NCBI GenBank assembly: GCA_905221605.1
Contig: CAJNDS010000333.1
Coordinates: 1-64,000 of the forward strand
Reading direction: 5' to 3'
Source of the DNA: Symbiodinium natans
Lineage: Eukaryota; Sar; Dinophyceae; Suessiales; Symbiodiniaceae
Length of the DNA stretch: 64,000 nucleotides
Positions 1 to 8,718 of this stretch are shown here, in pieces. Position numbers and translations under genes: made by a program. The notes below the pieces were generated by a model. It was not told where the DNA came from. It made no database searches and was given only the letters and a program-made list of their open reading frames with translations. How positions within the stretch are numbered: the stretch's first letter is position 1; each line of letters starts with the position of its first letter.

Positions 1-105
1 GAATGGACGGACTTCATCAACCAACGACAAGCTCTACTAGAACTTCAACGACGCACCACCGTTGACCAAGAAGCAGGCCAACATCAATGGAAGTATGTGA
101 AGTGA
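1..105 (+). CDS. C-terminal end of an ORF that begins upstream of the window
   Basis: Frame 1 is open from the first base for 34 codons and ends at TGA 103-105. The peptide is polar and rich in Gln and Arg, ending in WKYVK. Its strand and C-rich codon style match the ten ORFs that follow, so it is probably the last part of another gene of the same element. It shows that the element's 5' boundary lies outside this window. Function cannot be judged from 34 residues. Confidence 0.5.
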   Translation, partial: EWTDFINQRQALLELQRRTTVDQEAGQHQWKYVK

Positions 106-325
106 TGAAGTCCCAGCAATGACAGTTTCACGATGGAACGAACTCAGCCACATGCACCCGTTGAGAGAAGTTGCAGCCATATGCACCTCACATCCTGCAT
201 GCAATTTTCGGAACACGCTGTTTCTGCAAGTGTAGTGTTTCTTGCGCCTGACACAGCCGTTGCGTGCCTCACGTAGGCTTCTTCACTAACAGCTGAACAT
301 ATCAGCATCCCCAGACCCCCGCGCC
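106..325. other. Spacer before ORF1 of the giant element
   Basis: This 220-bp spacer has no convincing ORF. Its base composition is more even than in the flanking coding sequence. It ends in a C-rich stretch with AG just before the ORF1 ATG (GCGCCATGG), a layout that recurs before other ORFs of the cluster. Confidence 0.4.
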
Positions 326-2038
326 ATGGCAGACAGACGTGATCGCCACGATCAACGACATGCTCAATGGCATGCAGACTCACACAGACGAGGCAACCGT
401 TCCAGACGATCCAGATCACCCAGAAGATTCAGCACGCCAAGACCATCTAGGAGGCATCGCACTAGGTCGGCATCACCGAGATCTACGCGCACATTCCACT
501 CCAACCCACGTCCTAGCTCGGGACCAACTTTGACCCCCAGATCCACATTCACAACGTCCCACACGCCTCTTCATCACGGACAAGATTCGGCGTACAACCC
601 ACGACGAGATCGCCACCGTCACGATCAGCGACTCCCGATATACGGGAACTCTCCCATCCAATCTACTCAACCTTCGGCCCCTACCCCAGCCCGCCCTAAC
701 CCCAAAGAACGCGCCAAGGAAGTGCTCCAGGACATCTTCCACCAGCCCAACAATGACCTCCCAGACCATTGGGATTCCACCGAGCTGCTCTACGACAAAA
801 ACCAGTATGGAGGAGTCCAGATGCCCAGAATCGTACCTGCCACGTCATCGGCCAAGAAAAATGGCACGGCAGGTATGGATCCTTTCGACATAAAACTTTG
901 GCAAGTGGCCTTCGAGGGCAAGCACAATTATATGTTGCGACAACTCGCCAACGGAAGATGGACTCAGTTCCAAGGCCACAAGTCACTACCCGATGCCGTG
1001 TTTCACATGAAACTCTCCACCTTCATCCGCAACCGCAACATTCGCATCGAGACCATCGCAGTCAACTATTGGAAGTGGAAGAACGGTACTGAAATGCTGC
1101 CCTCTGAAGCCCAACGGAAGGAAGCCATGGAGATGCTCGTCGCCAACATTGGAGACCTCCTCATGCGCTACAACAATCCCCCCGCTGTACAACCCCAAGT
1201 ACGTGCCCAACTAGCACAAAAAGAAGCGGAGATAGCAGGATTGCGCGCACAGCTGGCAAGTCAGAGCCGCAAGACACCCTTCCCGCAGGGCATCATCCCA
1301 CCTACCCAAACCCAGATGCCCAACTTCTTCGAAACAGGCACCAGCAAGACTTCACCATCATCCGGTAAACAACCACATCCACACCGAGATCCGTGCGCTC
1401 AGGACAACACCCACGACCTTGTGCAGGTTATCGACGCCGACGACGCCCAAGTATCGCAACCGATAGCATCCGAAGCGGCCGAACAAGCACCTCAACCCCC
1501 TCCCCCACTTCACCCCCACCCGCCTACCGTGGAAGACGAGCTGGACCCCAACCTCATTGGAGGCATCACCACACCCTCCTACCAGCCCAGCCCAAGATCT
1601 CCGGCTACAGGTGAACCAGCATCCAGCCGCCCGTTCGAATCACCAGGCGGCAGACAAAACAAAGTCCTCCTCGACATCGTCAACGCTTTCGACGACGAAG
1701 AACTCATCCAGTATCTTAGCGGCATAGCTCCGAAGCGAGAACCAGGTGACAAGGCCAAAATGGACAAGATCCGACAAGTACATGAACTCACCAGCTCGCT
1801 ATCAAGATACGCGGCCCCGTCAGCAACAACCTGGATCTCCACCCTCAAGATGTCTGGGCCTAAACTACAGGCCCAGAAAGAAATTGCCAAGAGACTCACG
1901 GTGTATGCGGAGGCGCATCCAAAAGATCAGGCATACCAGGACATGGTGAAGGCCTGGTCACTTCCCAAGCTCACCAACACAGCAGGGACGGCAGCAGTCG
2001 CTATCGTGGTAGCAGGCCTCGCTTCATACCTACATTGA
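326..2038 (+). CDS. ORF1: RS-rich basic protein with a C-terminal hydrophobic helix
   Basis: This is an intact 570-codon ORF. Residues 1-100 are strongly basic, with RS and RH repeats like those of nucleic-acid-binding proteins. About residues 180-285 look globular and rich in Trp and Phe. A short coiled-coil heptad region lies near 292-313, then a Pro-rich linker near 385-410 and a helical region near 445-550. The last 16 or so residues (about 553-569) are Ala/Val/Gly/Leu-rich and could form a membrane helix. It lies 60 bp upstream of the RT on the same strand. By position and its basic N terminus it could play a Gag-like, RNA-packaging role, but I recognise no named domain and this is inference. 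The start was chosen at the first ATG, in good context (GCGCCATGG). Confidence 0.8.
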   Translation: MADRRDRHDQRHAQWHADSHRRGNRSRRSRSPRRFSTPRPSRRHRTRSASPRSTRTFHSNPRPSSGPTLTPRSTFTTSHTPLHHGQDSAYNPRRDRHRHDQRLPIYGNSPIQSTQPSAPTPARPNPKERAKEVLQDIFHQPNNDLPDHWDSTELLYDKNQYGGVQMPRIVPATSSAKKNGTAGMDPFDIKLWQVAFEGKHNYMLRQLANGRWTQFQGHKSLPDAVFHMKLSTFIRNRNIRIETIAVNYWKWKNGTEMLPSEAQRKEAMEMLVANIGDLLMRYNNPPAVQPQVRAQLAQKEAEIAGLRAQLASQSRKTPFPQGIIPPTQTQMPNFFETGTSKTSPSSGKQPHPHRDPCAQDNTHDLVQVIDADDAQVSQPIASEAAEQAPQPPPPLHPHPPTVEDELDPNLIGGITTPSYQPSPRSPATGEPASSRPFESPGGRQNKVLLDIVNAFDDEELIQYLSGIAPKREPGDKAKMDKIRQVHELTSSLSRYAAPSATTWISTLKMSGPKLQAQKEIAKRLTVYAEAHPKDQAYQDMVKAWSLPKLTNTAGTAAVAIVVAGLASYLH

Positions 2039-2098
2039 CTAGGTACCCTACTCACAACGCAGCAACCCTCCAGACGACTCAACCGCATACACTCTTCC

Positions 2099-4750
2099 AT
2101 GGTGAAGTGCATGGACATCGCGAAGAGCGTGGTCCAATACACATTTCACCGCATACCTTTCTTACACAGATACTCCACTTGGCTCTACGGCAAGTTTTGG
2201 CTCACCGCTCTTTGCCATTTTCCTCGACGCCAAGTAGATCGACGCAGGCTGGTACGCCTCAAGCAGTTTCACCGTATCACCCCGGAGCTCTACACATTCG
2301 AATTTTTCAATCAGCCGAACGCAGTGTACTGGAGAGTCGACCACGGACGCATGTTTGAGCACCTCTATATTGGCAGCACCTCCACGAAAGTCACAGTCAG
2401 AGAAGACAACCGACGCAGAAAACACAACGCACTCGCCGCTCAAAAACTGGTCAACGCAGAACCAGCCATACACTACTGGCACACCACCAACACATATTGG
2501 GAGTTCGTTCCGATCAAAGTCCGCAGCGTTGACGATGTGGCAGAGTTGCACATGATTGAGCAGGCAGACATCGCGGACCTCCAACCCTCCCTCAACGCCC
2601 CCTTCATCTACAAACACTTCAAAGAAGACACAGGCCACACCTTCCAACCCAAGACCATTTGTGACGTCAACGTGCTGGCAACCAAACTACGTGCCCGACT
2701 ACATCGACACCTAGGCAGGAAAACCAGACCTTGGCGAGCCGTCAAGGTACAGATAGACACCAAAACGCGCATGTGGGGCCTCCTCACCGCCCTGTGCTCC
2801 ACCACGGCTCTGCGATGGAAAACCACCAGAACGTTGATGAGCAGCAACTTCCCGGCCGAGAACATATACACACTACTACGAATGACCAACATCCTTGAAT
2901 CCCCATACAAGGAGTTCTGCAAGGCAGCATTGGTCAAGGCACTGGACAAGAGACATATGGAGACCCCTAACATAAGACCCCTCGTCACCAGTTTGCTGCC
3001 ACCTATGGAAGAATGCCAACGCCATCTCCGAGAAGTTCTACGCGCCATCATCGCGAGCCACTACCACGAACTATGTCCACTACATGTTCCGAAGACCACG
3101 GTGGTAGCCAAACCAGGATCCAGCATCGAGGCCCAGTGCCACAACTGGCAGCGAATGTGTTTTGGACCAAAACTTACGAGAAGATGCACTTGCCCCAACC
3201 CTACACAGGAACTCAGTGAACATCAAGTCATCGACCTTCAGACCGCACACGCATCACCAGAAGACCCTCTACACCACATCGTCACTTACTCATCCAAGAC
3301 GGGTACCTTCCCGGAACCAGATACTTGGATTTCGCAGACGACGGAAGATGTTCGAAAATGGTGCAGACGCAATGGACTCTCCATCCCATCCAGGGAGGCC
3401 GTGCAGCTCGCCCTTGCCCCGGCGGCACAGCTCAGCCACAACGTGAAGGAGCAACACGTGAACCACCACATGGTCAAAAGCCTCAAAACCCAGTACAGCG
3501 ACTACATCATCGCGTGCGAGGACCACCATCCCCACAAGACGCTAGCGTACTGCCCCCTCCACTTCCAACAGCTCATGGACAAGATGTACGGCGACCCTGA
3601 AGTCTTCACCAAGATCAACATCACCCCGACCACAGCGGCGCACAACGCGTGGCACCAACTTCCCCAAAACATCAAGACAAGATACGCCTGGGGCATCAAC
3701 CCAAACCGCAAGGACAAAGTCCCGGTGTCCTACATCTTCCCCAAGCGCAAGAAGGGCTTCATCAAGTCCCGGCCCATTGTCTCGTTCGCCCAGCACTTCG
3801 CCAAGAAGCTCTTCTCCACGGTCGCCAAGATCATCACCAACATCATGTACATCTCTTTCCCCCAAGCGCTGCAACAGGACAACTCCTACAAGATCTTCAA
3901 GGAACTTCACACCTTCATGAACTCCAACAACGCGGACATGCACATGCAGATCGCGGACCTAGCGGGCTTCTTCACCAGTGTCCCACAGGAACGTATCCTC
4001 CAAGCCCTCATGATCACCATGGACAAGTACTTCGCCAACTCCCAGCACGGCTTTGACACATGGCAGGACGTCTCCATCACCTACGACCCCAAAAAGACGC
4101 TTAGGACGGCCAGAACGTTCAATGGGAAGTACAAGCAGATCAACCATGGTCGACGCACCATCTACATGCACGACATCTGGGAGATCACTCAGTACGTCCT
4201 GAAGTGCAGCTACTTCACCTCCCAGCAACAAGTATACAAGCAGACCAGAGGTAGCCCAATGGGACACCCAATGTCACCGGTGTTGTGCCACATGGTCTGT
4301 TGTGTCGAAGAACATCAATGGCATGAGACATATCGCATAGCCTTGGCATCGTGCGCAATTCTCGACCGCTTCACCAAGAGATATGTTGACGACCGCATTT
4401 GCATCCTGCCACAAAGTTGGGCTTACACGAGCCCTTGGAGCGAGTTTCTCCAAACAGAGTTCTACGGCCCGCCCATATTGTTGGAAGAACAAGAAGAAGC
4501 CAACTACCTCGGATGCAACATCGACCTACACCGCAAAGAAGTTCGCCTCATTCTCCCCTCACAGACACACCAGCTTCTTTCGCCACGGGGATCCACACCT
4601 ATGGTCCACCGTGCCAGTGCATACCGAACGAGACGCCACATGATCTCAAAGATAGCGTATCCCGAGCCGGTTCGTCTACAACAACTCCGAGAACTTCGCG
4701 CCCTCTACCAAGCCCACGACCCAGACATGCTGACGTTTGTGCATAGATGA
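2099..4750 (+). CDS. ORF2: GIY-YIG endonuclease-reverse transcriptase, Penelope-like
   Basis: This intact 883-residue protein is the core enzyme of the element. Residues 75-170 fit a GIY-YIG nuclease: AVY at 75-77 stands for GIY, YIG is at 90-92, Arg101 and His109 follow, and a later Glu/Asn segment ends in PSLN (163-166). RT motifs follow: fingers KSRPIVSF (556-563), motif A ADLAGFFTSVP (619-629), motif B RGSPMGHPMSPVL (717-729), motif C YVDD (762-765), then YLGCNI (803-808). This palm pattern is typical of Penelope-like elements, which use GIY-YIG nucleases for target-primed reverse transcription. The usual PLE nuclease is C-terminal; here it is N-terminal and the C terminus ends about 75 residues after YLGCNI. 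A Cys cluster (C347, C354, C363, C365) lies between the two domains. The start ATG 2099 has context TTCCATGG. Confidence 0.93.
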   Translation: MVKCMDIAKSVVQYTFHRIPFLHRYSTWLYGKFWLTALCHFPRRQVDRRRLVRLKQFHRITPELYTFEFFNQPNAVYWRVDHGRMFEHLYIGSTSTKVTVREDNRRRKHNALAAQKLVNAEPAIHYWHTTNTYWEFVPIKVRSVDDVAELHMIEQADIADLQPSLNAPFIYKHFKEDTGHTFQPKTICDVNVLATKLRARLHRHLGRKTRPWRAVKVQIDTKTRMWGLLTALCSTTALRWKTTRTLMSSNFPAENIYTLLRMTNILESPYKEFCKAALVKALDKRHMETPNIRPLVTSLLPPMEECQRHLREVLRAIIASHYHELCPLHVPKTTVVAKPGSSIEAQCHNWQRMCFGPKLTRRCTCPNPTQELSEHQVIDLQTAHASPEDPLHHIVTYSSKTGTFPEPDTWISQTTEDVRKWCRRNGLSIPSREAVQLALAPAAQLSHNVKEQHVNHHMVKSLKTQYSDYIIACEDHHPHKTLAYCPLHFQQLMDKMYGDPEVFTKINITPTTAAHNAWHQLPQNIKTRYAWGINPNRKDKVPVSYIFPKRKKGFIKSRPIVSFAQHFAKKLFSTVAKIITNIMYISFPQALQQDNSYKIFKELHTFMNSNNADMHMQIADLAGFFTSVPQERILQALMITMDKYFANSQHGFDTWQDVSITYDPKKTLRTARTFNGKYKQINHGRRTIYMHDIWEITQYVLKCSYFTSQQQVYKQTRGSPMGHPMSPVLCHMVCCVEEHQWHETYRIALASCAILDRFTKRYVDDRICILPQSWAYTSPWSEFLQTEFYGPPILLEEQEEANYLGCNIDLHRKEVRLILPSQTHQLLSPRGSTPMVHRASAYRTRRHMISKIAYPEPVRLQQLRELRALYQAHDPDMLTFVHR

Positions 4751-5039
4751 CTCGAAGTACCACAGCAAAATCAATATCAAAGACCGCCAGCAAGTGCCCA
4801 TGATGCGCAGTGACGGATTGCAGTCGTTGAGGTCCCCAAACCTTTCCTCCCCAAGCCCCGTGTCCCGCAGAGAAGTGTGATTTTGATCATGCACATCATG
4901 CAATCATGTGAAGTCCGCCCCTACCCTTTCCCGCACCCACCCAGAGCGCTTCTCTTCAGTGGCTGACGCAGTGACAGACGTAGCATAGAAGAAGTTGCCC
5001 GGCTGATAGACCAGCAAGTCGATCATCCAATTCTTCACC
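4751..5039. other. Spacer between ORF2 and ORF3
   Basis: There is no convincing ORF in this 289-bp spacer. It contains a C/T-rich tract at about 4917-4960 followed by several AG dinucleotides before the ORF3 ATG (TTCACCATGCC), which would suit trans-splice acceptor use. Confidence 0.35.
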
Positions 5040-5940
5040 ATGCCGACCAACAAGATGCACGAGGAGCAGACCATTCCGGATCCTCAGCCAGCAAGCCAGC
5101 AACATCCCAACAACCAGCCGGAGAGAATGCAGACAGCCTCCGAGATCCCAGATGAGATCGCCAACCCCAACGATCCGATCCACCAGACCACGGACGACGC
5201 GGTGAAGCTCCTCATAGACACAGTATCCTCGCAAGCAGAGAAGATCCGGACCCTCGACCAGACTGTCTCCCAGCTGGAACAAGAGCTCGCTTTCGTCTAC
5301 GAGCGCACCTGCAGCCAATCAGTATTAGAAGAACTCCTGGACATCAAACGAGCGGCGTACAGGGCGGACTCATCAAGAGCCTCCACCTCCAACGACATCA
5401 GCCGACGCAAAGGTTCCATCCGCGATCTTCACCTACAGCTCAACGATATTAAACGTGATCAAACCCTCCAAGCCCGACGACTACAGGAACTAGGAGGACG
5501 ACTAGATGCTCTTGGACATCAAACTCGCCAACAACTACAAGAACTACGAGACAGACTCCGCCTCCATACCACCATCCCGCAGGACCCTCATCCAACATCC
5601 CACACCACCATCTACGCAAGCTTGGACGAGACAAGAACTCGCTTGGACACCATCGACCAGCTCCTTTCTCGACACGACCAAAGCATCAAGTACCTGTGCA
5701 GGTGCCTTCGATCCCCAACCGGCTCAGCGACATCCTCCAGACAGGCACCCATTGGACAGTACAGATCAAACTCCAGGGCCCCGCTCGAAAGAGATGATCC
5801 TCTACAGCATCTTCAAGATCCATGACCTCAAGAATCGGAACCCGGAACCGGCGCAGTTCATCTGTCCACTCAACGACGTCGTGCAGAACGCAAAGTTGGA
5901 TGATAACTGGCCTCAACAGCACCGCCACAGCATCCAGTAA
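5040..5940 (+). CDS. ORF3: coiled-coil protein, reading frame broken near its 3' end
   Basis: The ATG 5040 frame is open to 5825 (261 codons). About residues 55-90 and 125-235 are rich in Leu, Gln, Glu and Arg with heptad spacing, which predicts coiled coils and oligomerisation. The natural-looking protein seems to change frame near 5699: a second frame reads QVPSIPNRLSDILQTGTHW (from 5699), and a third gives ILYSIFKIHDLKNRNPEPAQ and runs to the stop at 5938-5940. These three pieces have better codon style and residue mix than the single-frame tail. The copy is therefore probably frameshifted by indels, although recoding cannot be excluded. No named family recognised. It follows the RT on the same strand. 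Confidence 0.6.
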
Positions 5941-6061
5941 CATTGTTACGCTTTGGTCAATTTTGTTTTCGCCAAAAACGATTCCCGTTCTATCTCACCT
6001 ACATCCGACGCTTGGCTTGGAGTGAGCAAAAGAACCGAGACCAAGCGCGAGTCCCGCACCT

Positions 6062-6173
6062 TCATGTTTCATGATAAACTTCATCTTACCCCCATCCCTT
6101 TGTGACGGAACCCCTTGACGTTGATTGCATACGGAAACTCACGTACTGTGCAGCTGACTATCATGAAACATGA
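6062..6173. repeat. Perfect 15-bp inverted repeat in the ORF3-ORF4 spacer
   Basis: The arm TCATGTTTCATGATA (6062-6076) is exactly complementary to TATCATGAAACATGA (6159-6173), with an 82-base loop. It lies in a 281-bp spacer with no convincing ORF. It could form a long RNA stem or a cruciform, or act as a protein-binding site. Confidence 0.75.
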
Positions 6174-6221
6174 CAGATTGTTTGGATCGAGTAACGTTTC
6201 CATCGCTCATCCACCTCAGTC

Positions 6222-7187
6222 ATGGTGAAGCACGACCACCACGGAGATGAACGTCCCCGGCGAAACAGATCGCGGTCCTGCAGACGAAGTCCCCGCACTA
6301 CCAGAGCAACAAGGCCGGCCATGGACTCAAGAGACCCACCTCGACGACATCGAACGGAGAATCCGCCTCAACCAGAGCCTCTCAGCCAGCAAAAACTGGC
6401 GCTACAAAGTGCAGTTTCCACGGCAAAGACCCAGGTCATCCAACTTATGGAGGACATCAGCGTCGGGGACCTCTCCAACCTCCTCTTTGACAATTCCATC
6501 ACTATGAACGCGATACAGAAGATCTTCGACATCAACTCTACCGCACTCAAACTACGTGAACACGTGCACCAAGCTGACCTGTTCAGAACCCTCCTCAAGA
6601 GCTTTCAGGACGCCAAGGGTGACACCGTGATACGCAGTTCCGAAGCGCTGAACTGGTTCACACCCATTTCGCTGGCAGTTCCAACAAAGCGCCCGGGTTG
6701 CACCGTCTACGAGTTCATCGACATGATGGACAGACAGCAGATCACTGAAAACGGCATGTACAAGATCCTGGAAGACGACACCGTGGACAGCATCAAGAAC
6801 TACCGCCGCACCTTTGAGGACCTCCAGCAAGCAGAAAACCAACTAGTCGTCACCAAGACCATCGCAGTCAAAGCTAAACCCAAGTCTCCAAGAACATCGC
6901 GCGCCTCGTCATCGACGGCACCGGGACCGGCACGACATGATTCTCAGTCGACCAGACATCCGGCATCATCGCACCGAGGAGACAATGACCCCAGACCCGC
7001 ACCACCAGCACCCACGGACCCCACTCCCAGACCCAGCCCCAAACCCATGCCCCGTGTCCAGAGTCATCCCACCTGGCAGCACTACGGATGCCGACTGTAC
7101 TGCGCGTGCGGGGGATGGTGTGCCAAAGAAGGCACGCACACAGTCCACCTATGCCGGAGATGCATGAATCGAGCCATCGGAAGTTGA
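6222..7187 (+). CDS. ORF4: basic protein with a C-terminal Cys/His zinc-type motif
   Basis: This is a 321-residue ORF. The first 45 residues are Arg/Ser-rich, like the N terminus of ORF1. Residues 55-215 are helical and polar. Residues 220-280 are Pro/Ser/Arg-rich and probably disordered. The last 35 residues hold C290, C294, C296, C300, H306, H309, C311 and C314, enough ligands for a small zinc fold. This suggests an RNA- or DNA-binding accessory protein of the element. Over the first 90 codons a second frame (from 6247) also reads as plausible protein, so the N terminus is less certain than the rest. The start context GTCATGG resembles that of ORF2. Confidence 0.68.
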   Translation: MVKHDHHGDERPRRNRSRSCRRSPRTTRATRPAMDSRDPPRRHRTENPPQPEPLSQQKLALQSAVSTAKTQVIQLMEDISVGDLSNLLFDNSITMNAIQKIFDINSTALKLREHVHQADLFRTLLKSFQDAKGDTVIRSSEALNWFTPISLAVPTKRPGCTVYEFIDMMDRQQITENGMYKILEDDTVDSIKNYRRTFEDLQQAENQLVVTKTIAVKAKPKSPRTSRASSSTAPGPARHDSQSTRHPASSHRGDNDPRPAPPAPTDPTPRPSPKPMPRVQSHPTWQHYGCRLYCACGGWCAKEGTHTVHLCRRCMNRAIGS

Positions 7188-7531
7188 CGATGATGATAGT
7201 GAGATCAGCGGAGTTCTCTGACGTAGGGTGGTATATGCAATTCCTTAAGACGAAGTGTGTCTTGAGATGGCGCTGCCGGACGGAGATTCGGCAAGCGCAA
7301 CATGTCTGCCGGCATCATAAGCACAAAACCTGCTCCGCGGAGAGGTCTGAAGTGCATGCACCATGTCAATCCGCACACTGAGTTTTTGACTCGATTGAAA
7401 GTTGACAGGACCTGTAGGGACAGTAGGCACTAGCATGAGTGAGATTGCGTGACACTGCGGAAGCCAAACCATTTTCAGATCAACCACACTCGCACCATCA
7501 CCCATTCACCTTTCCCCGATCGCCCCACCTC
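7188..7531. other. ORF4-ORF5 spacer with two adjacent stem-loops
   Basis: This 344-bp spacer has no convincing ORF. A weak stem (TTAAGAC with GTCTTGA, one G-U pair) occupies about 7242-7264. A stronger stem follows at 7270-7298: GCGC plus TGCCG pair with CGGCA and GCGC around one bulged A, with a 10-base loop. A C/T-rich tract runs up to the ORF5 ATG. Confidence 0.5.
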
Positions 7532-8429
7532 ATGAGTTGGTTGACCCAGACGGCGTTCAACAAGGCAGTGCAGGCCGCGTACGATCAGGATTACTTGGAA
7601 CTCCCCGACATCCACATCCCCATCCGCTGGTACACCGCCCAACTTCTACTTGAACAACTCACCAAAATCGGCAACTCACCCCATCCCTTCACGCCCATCA
7701 TGATCCCCACCAGCGAGGCGCTCTCAATCTGGGGACACCTGCAAGATTGGCACAAGAACTTCGGCTACCACCTCGACAAGATCTCCATGCCCACACCACA
7801 ACCCGCACACCTACCTCATCAAGACGAACCACCACAAGCAACCAAGAAAAGACGACAACAGTACCAACCGGACGACCCGCGCTTGCACCCCGAGTTCGAC
7901 GGCATCACCTCGGACCTTCTCCAGGATATCACACCTCGATCCACACACCTATGTGGCCGCGGACTGGCCCGCGGGCCAACCCGTTCTGACGACGTGGGAG
8001 GCCATCGAAGACCCGGAAAAGTACACAGAGTGGAAGGCCCACACCCAGTGGAATGACACAACATATCACACTTTCGCCCAAGCCCTTCATTCCCATCCCT
8101 TTGCCGTTCGCCTCGCTGCGATACGCAAAAAAGCCAAAGAAGATTCACACCAGCACCAGCTGCTCTGGAAACACCCATGGCACCAGAACGGCTGGCAGTA
8201 TCACACGCACTACGACAAGGAGACCAAGAGAAGCTTCATGTACAAGGGCGACTACACGATCCACCGACGCGAGGAGGATAGCGCAATGCCGGATCCAACT
8301 GCACAACCCTCAGAACCCAAGAAGGACACCCCACACAACTCACCAATGCCCTACCATCCACCACCTGAAGAAGAAGATGATCGACGATCCCAAATCTCAG
8401 AAGACGAGATGTACCCGGCGGTGAAGTAG
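7532..8429 (+). CDS. ORF5: unrecognised protein split by a +1 frame change
   Basis: ATG 7532 opens a frame with natural protein up to about residue 132 (FDGITSDLLQDI). Natural sequence then continues one frame further on (HLDPHTYVAADWPAG) and runs to the stop at 8427-8429. The junction lies at about 7926-7936. The combined product would be about 298 residues. The N-terminal half is helical and Trp/His-rich. The second half has repeated Trp-His pairs (about 8030-8250) and ends in an acidic, Pro-rich tail. No named family recognised. The change could be a single indel in this copy or a programmed +1 shift; the sequence alone does not decide. Neighbours on both sides are co-oriented. Confidence 0.6.
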
Positions 8430-8718
8430 AAACATGCCGTGGAAATCGACGATGTGATTGCCGAGAACATTGTGATCTTCCTGATCGCCACTGCACACAG
8501 CATCACACACCTGCGCCATACAGGCCCTCTTGCGAATCCAAAAGAGGCCGTTAACTGGCAAGATGCGAGTTGAAGCCATGCCGACCTAAGCACCTCCCCC
8601 GTCCCCTTTCCCCCCCCTCCCCTGCCCATGGCAGACCTCATCCCTTCACTATCACGCATGAGAACATGACCACAGTTTTTTGGCACGAACCCGACCCCGT
8701 CCCTTTCCCCAGCCCAAC
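8430..8718. other. ORF5-ORF6 spacer with a stem-loop and pyrimidine tracts
   Basis: There is no convincing ORF. A stem-loop at 8523-8549 pairs GGCC(C)TCTT with AAGAGGCC around one bulged C. Two C/T-rich tracts (about 8595-8629 and 8690-8711) precede the ORF6 ATG, the last ending in CCCCAG eight bases upstream of it. Confidence 0.45.
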
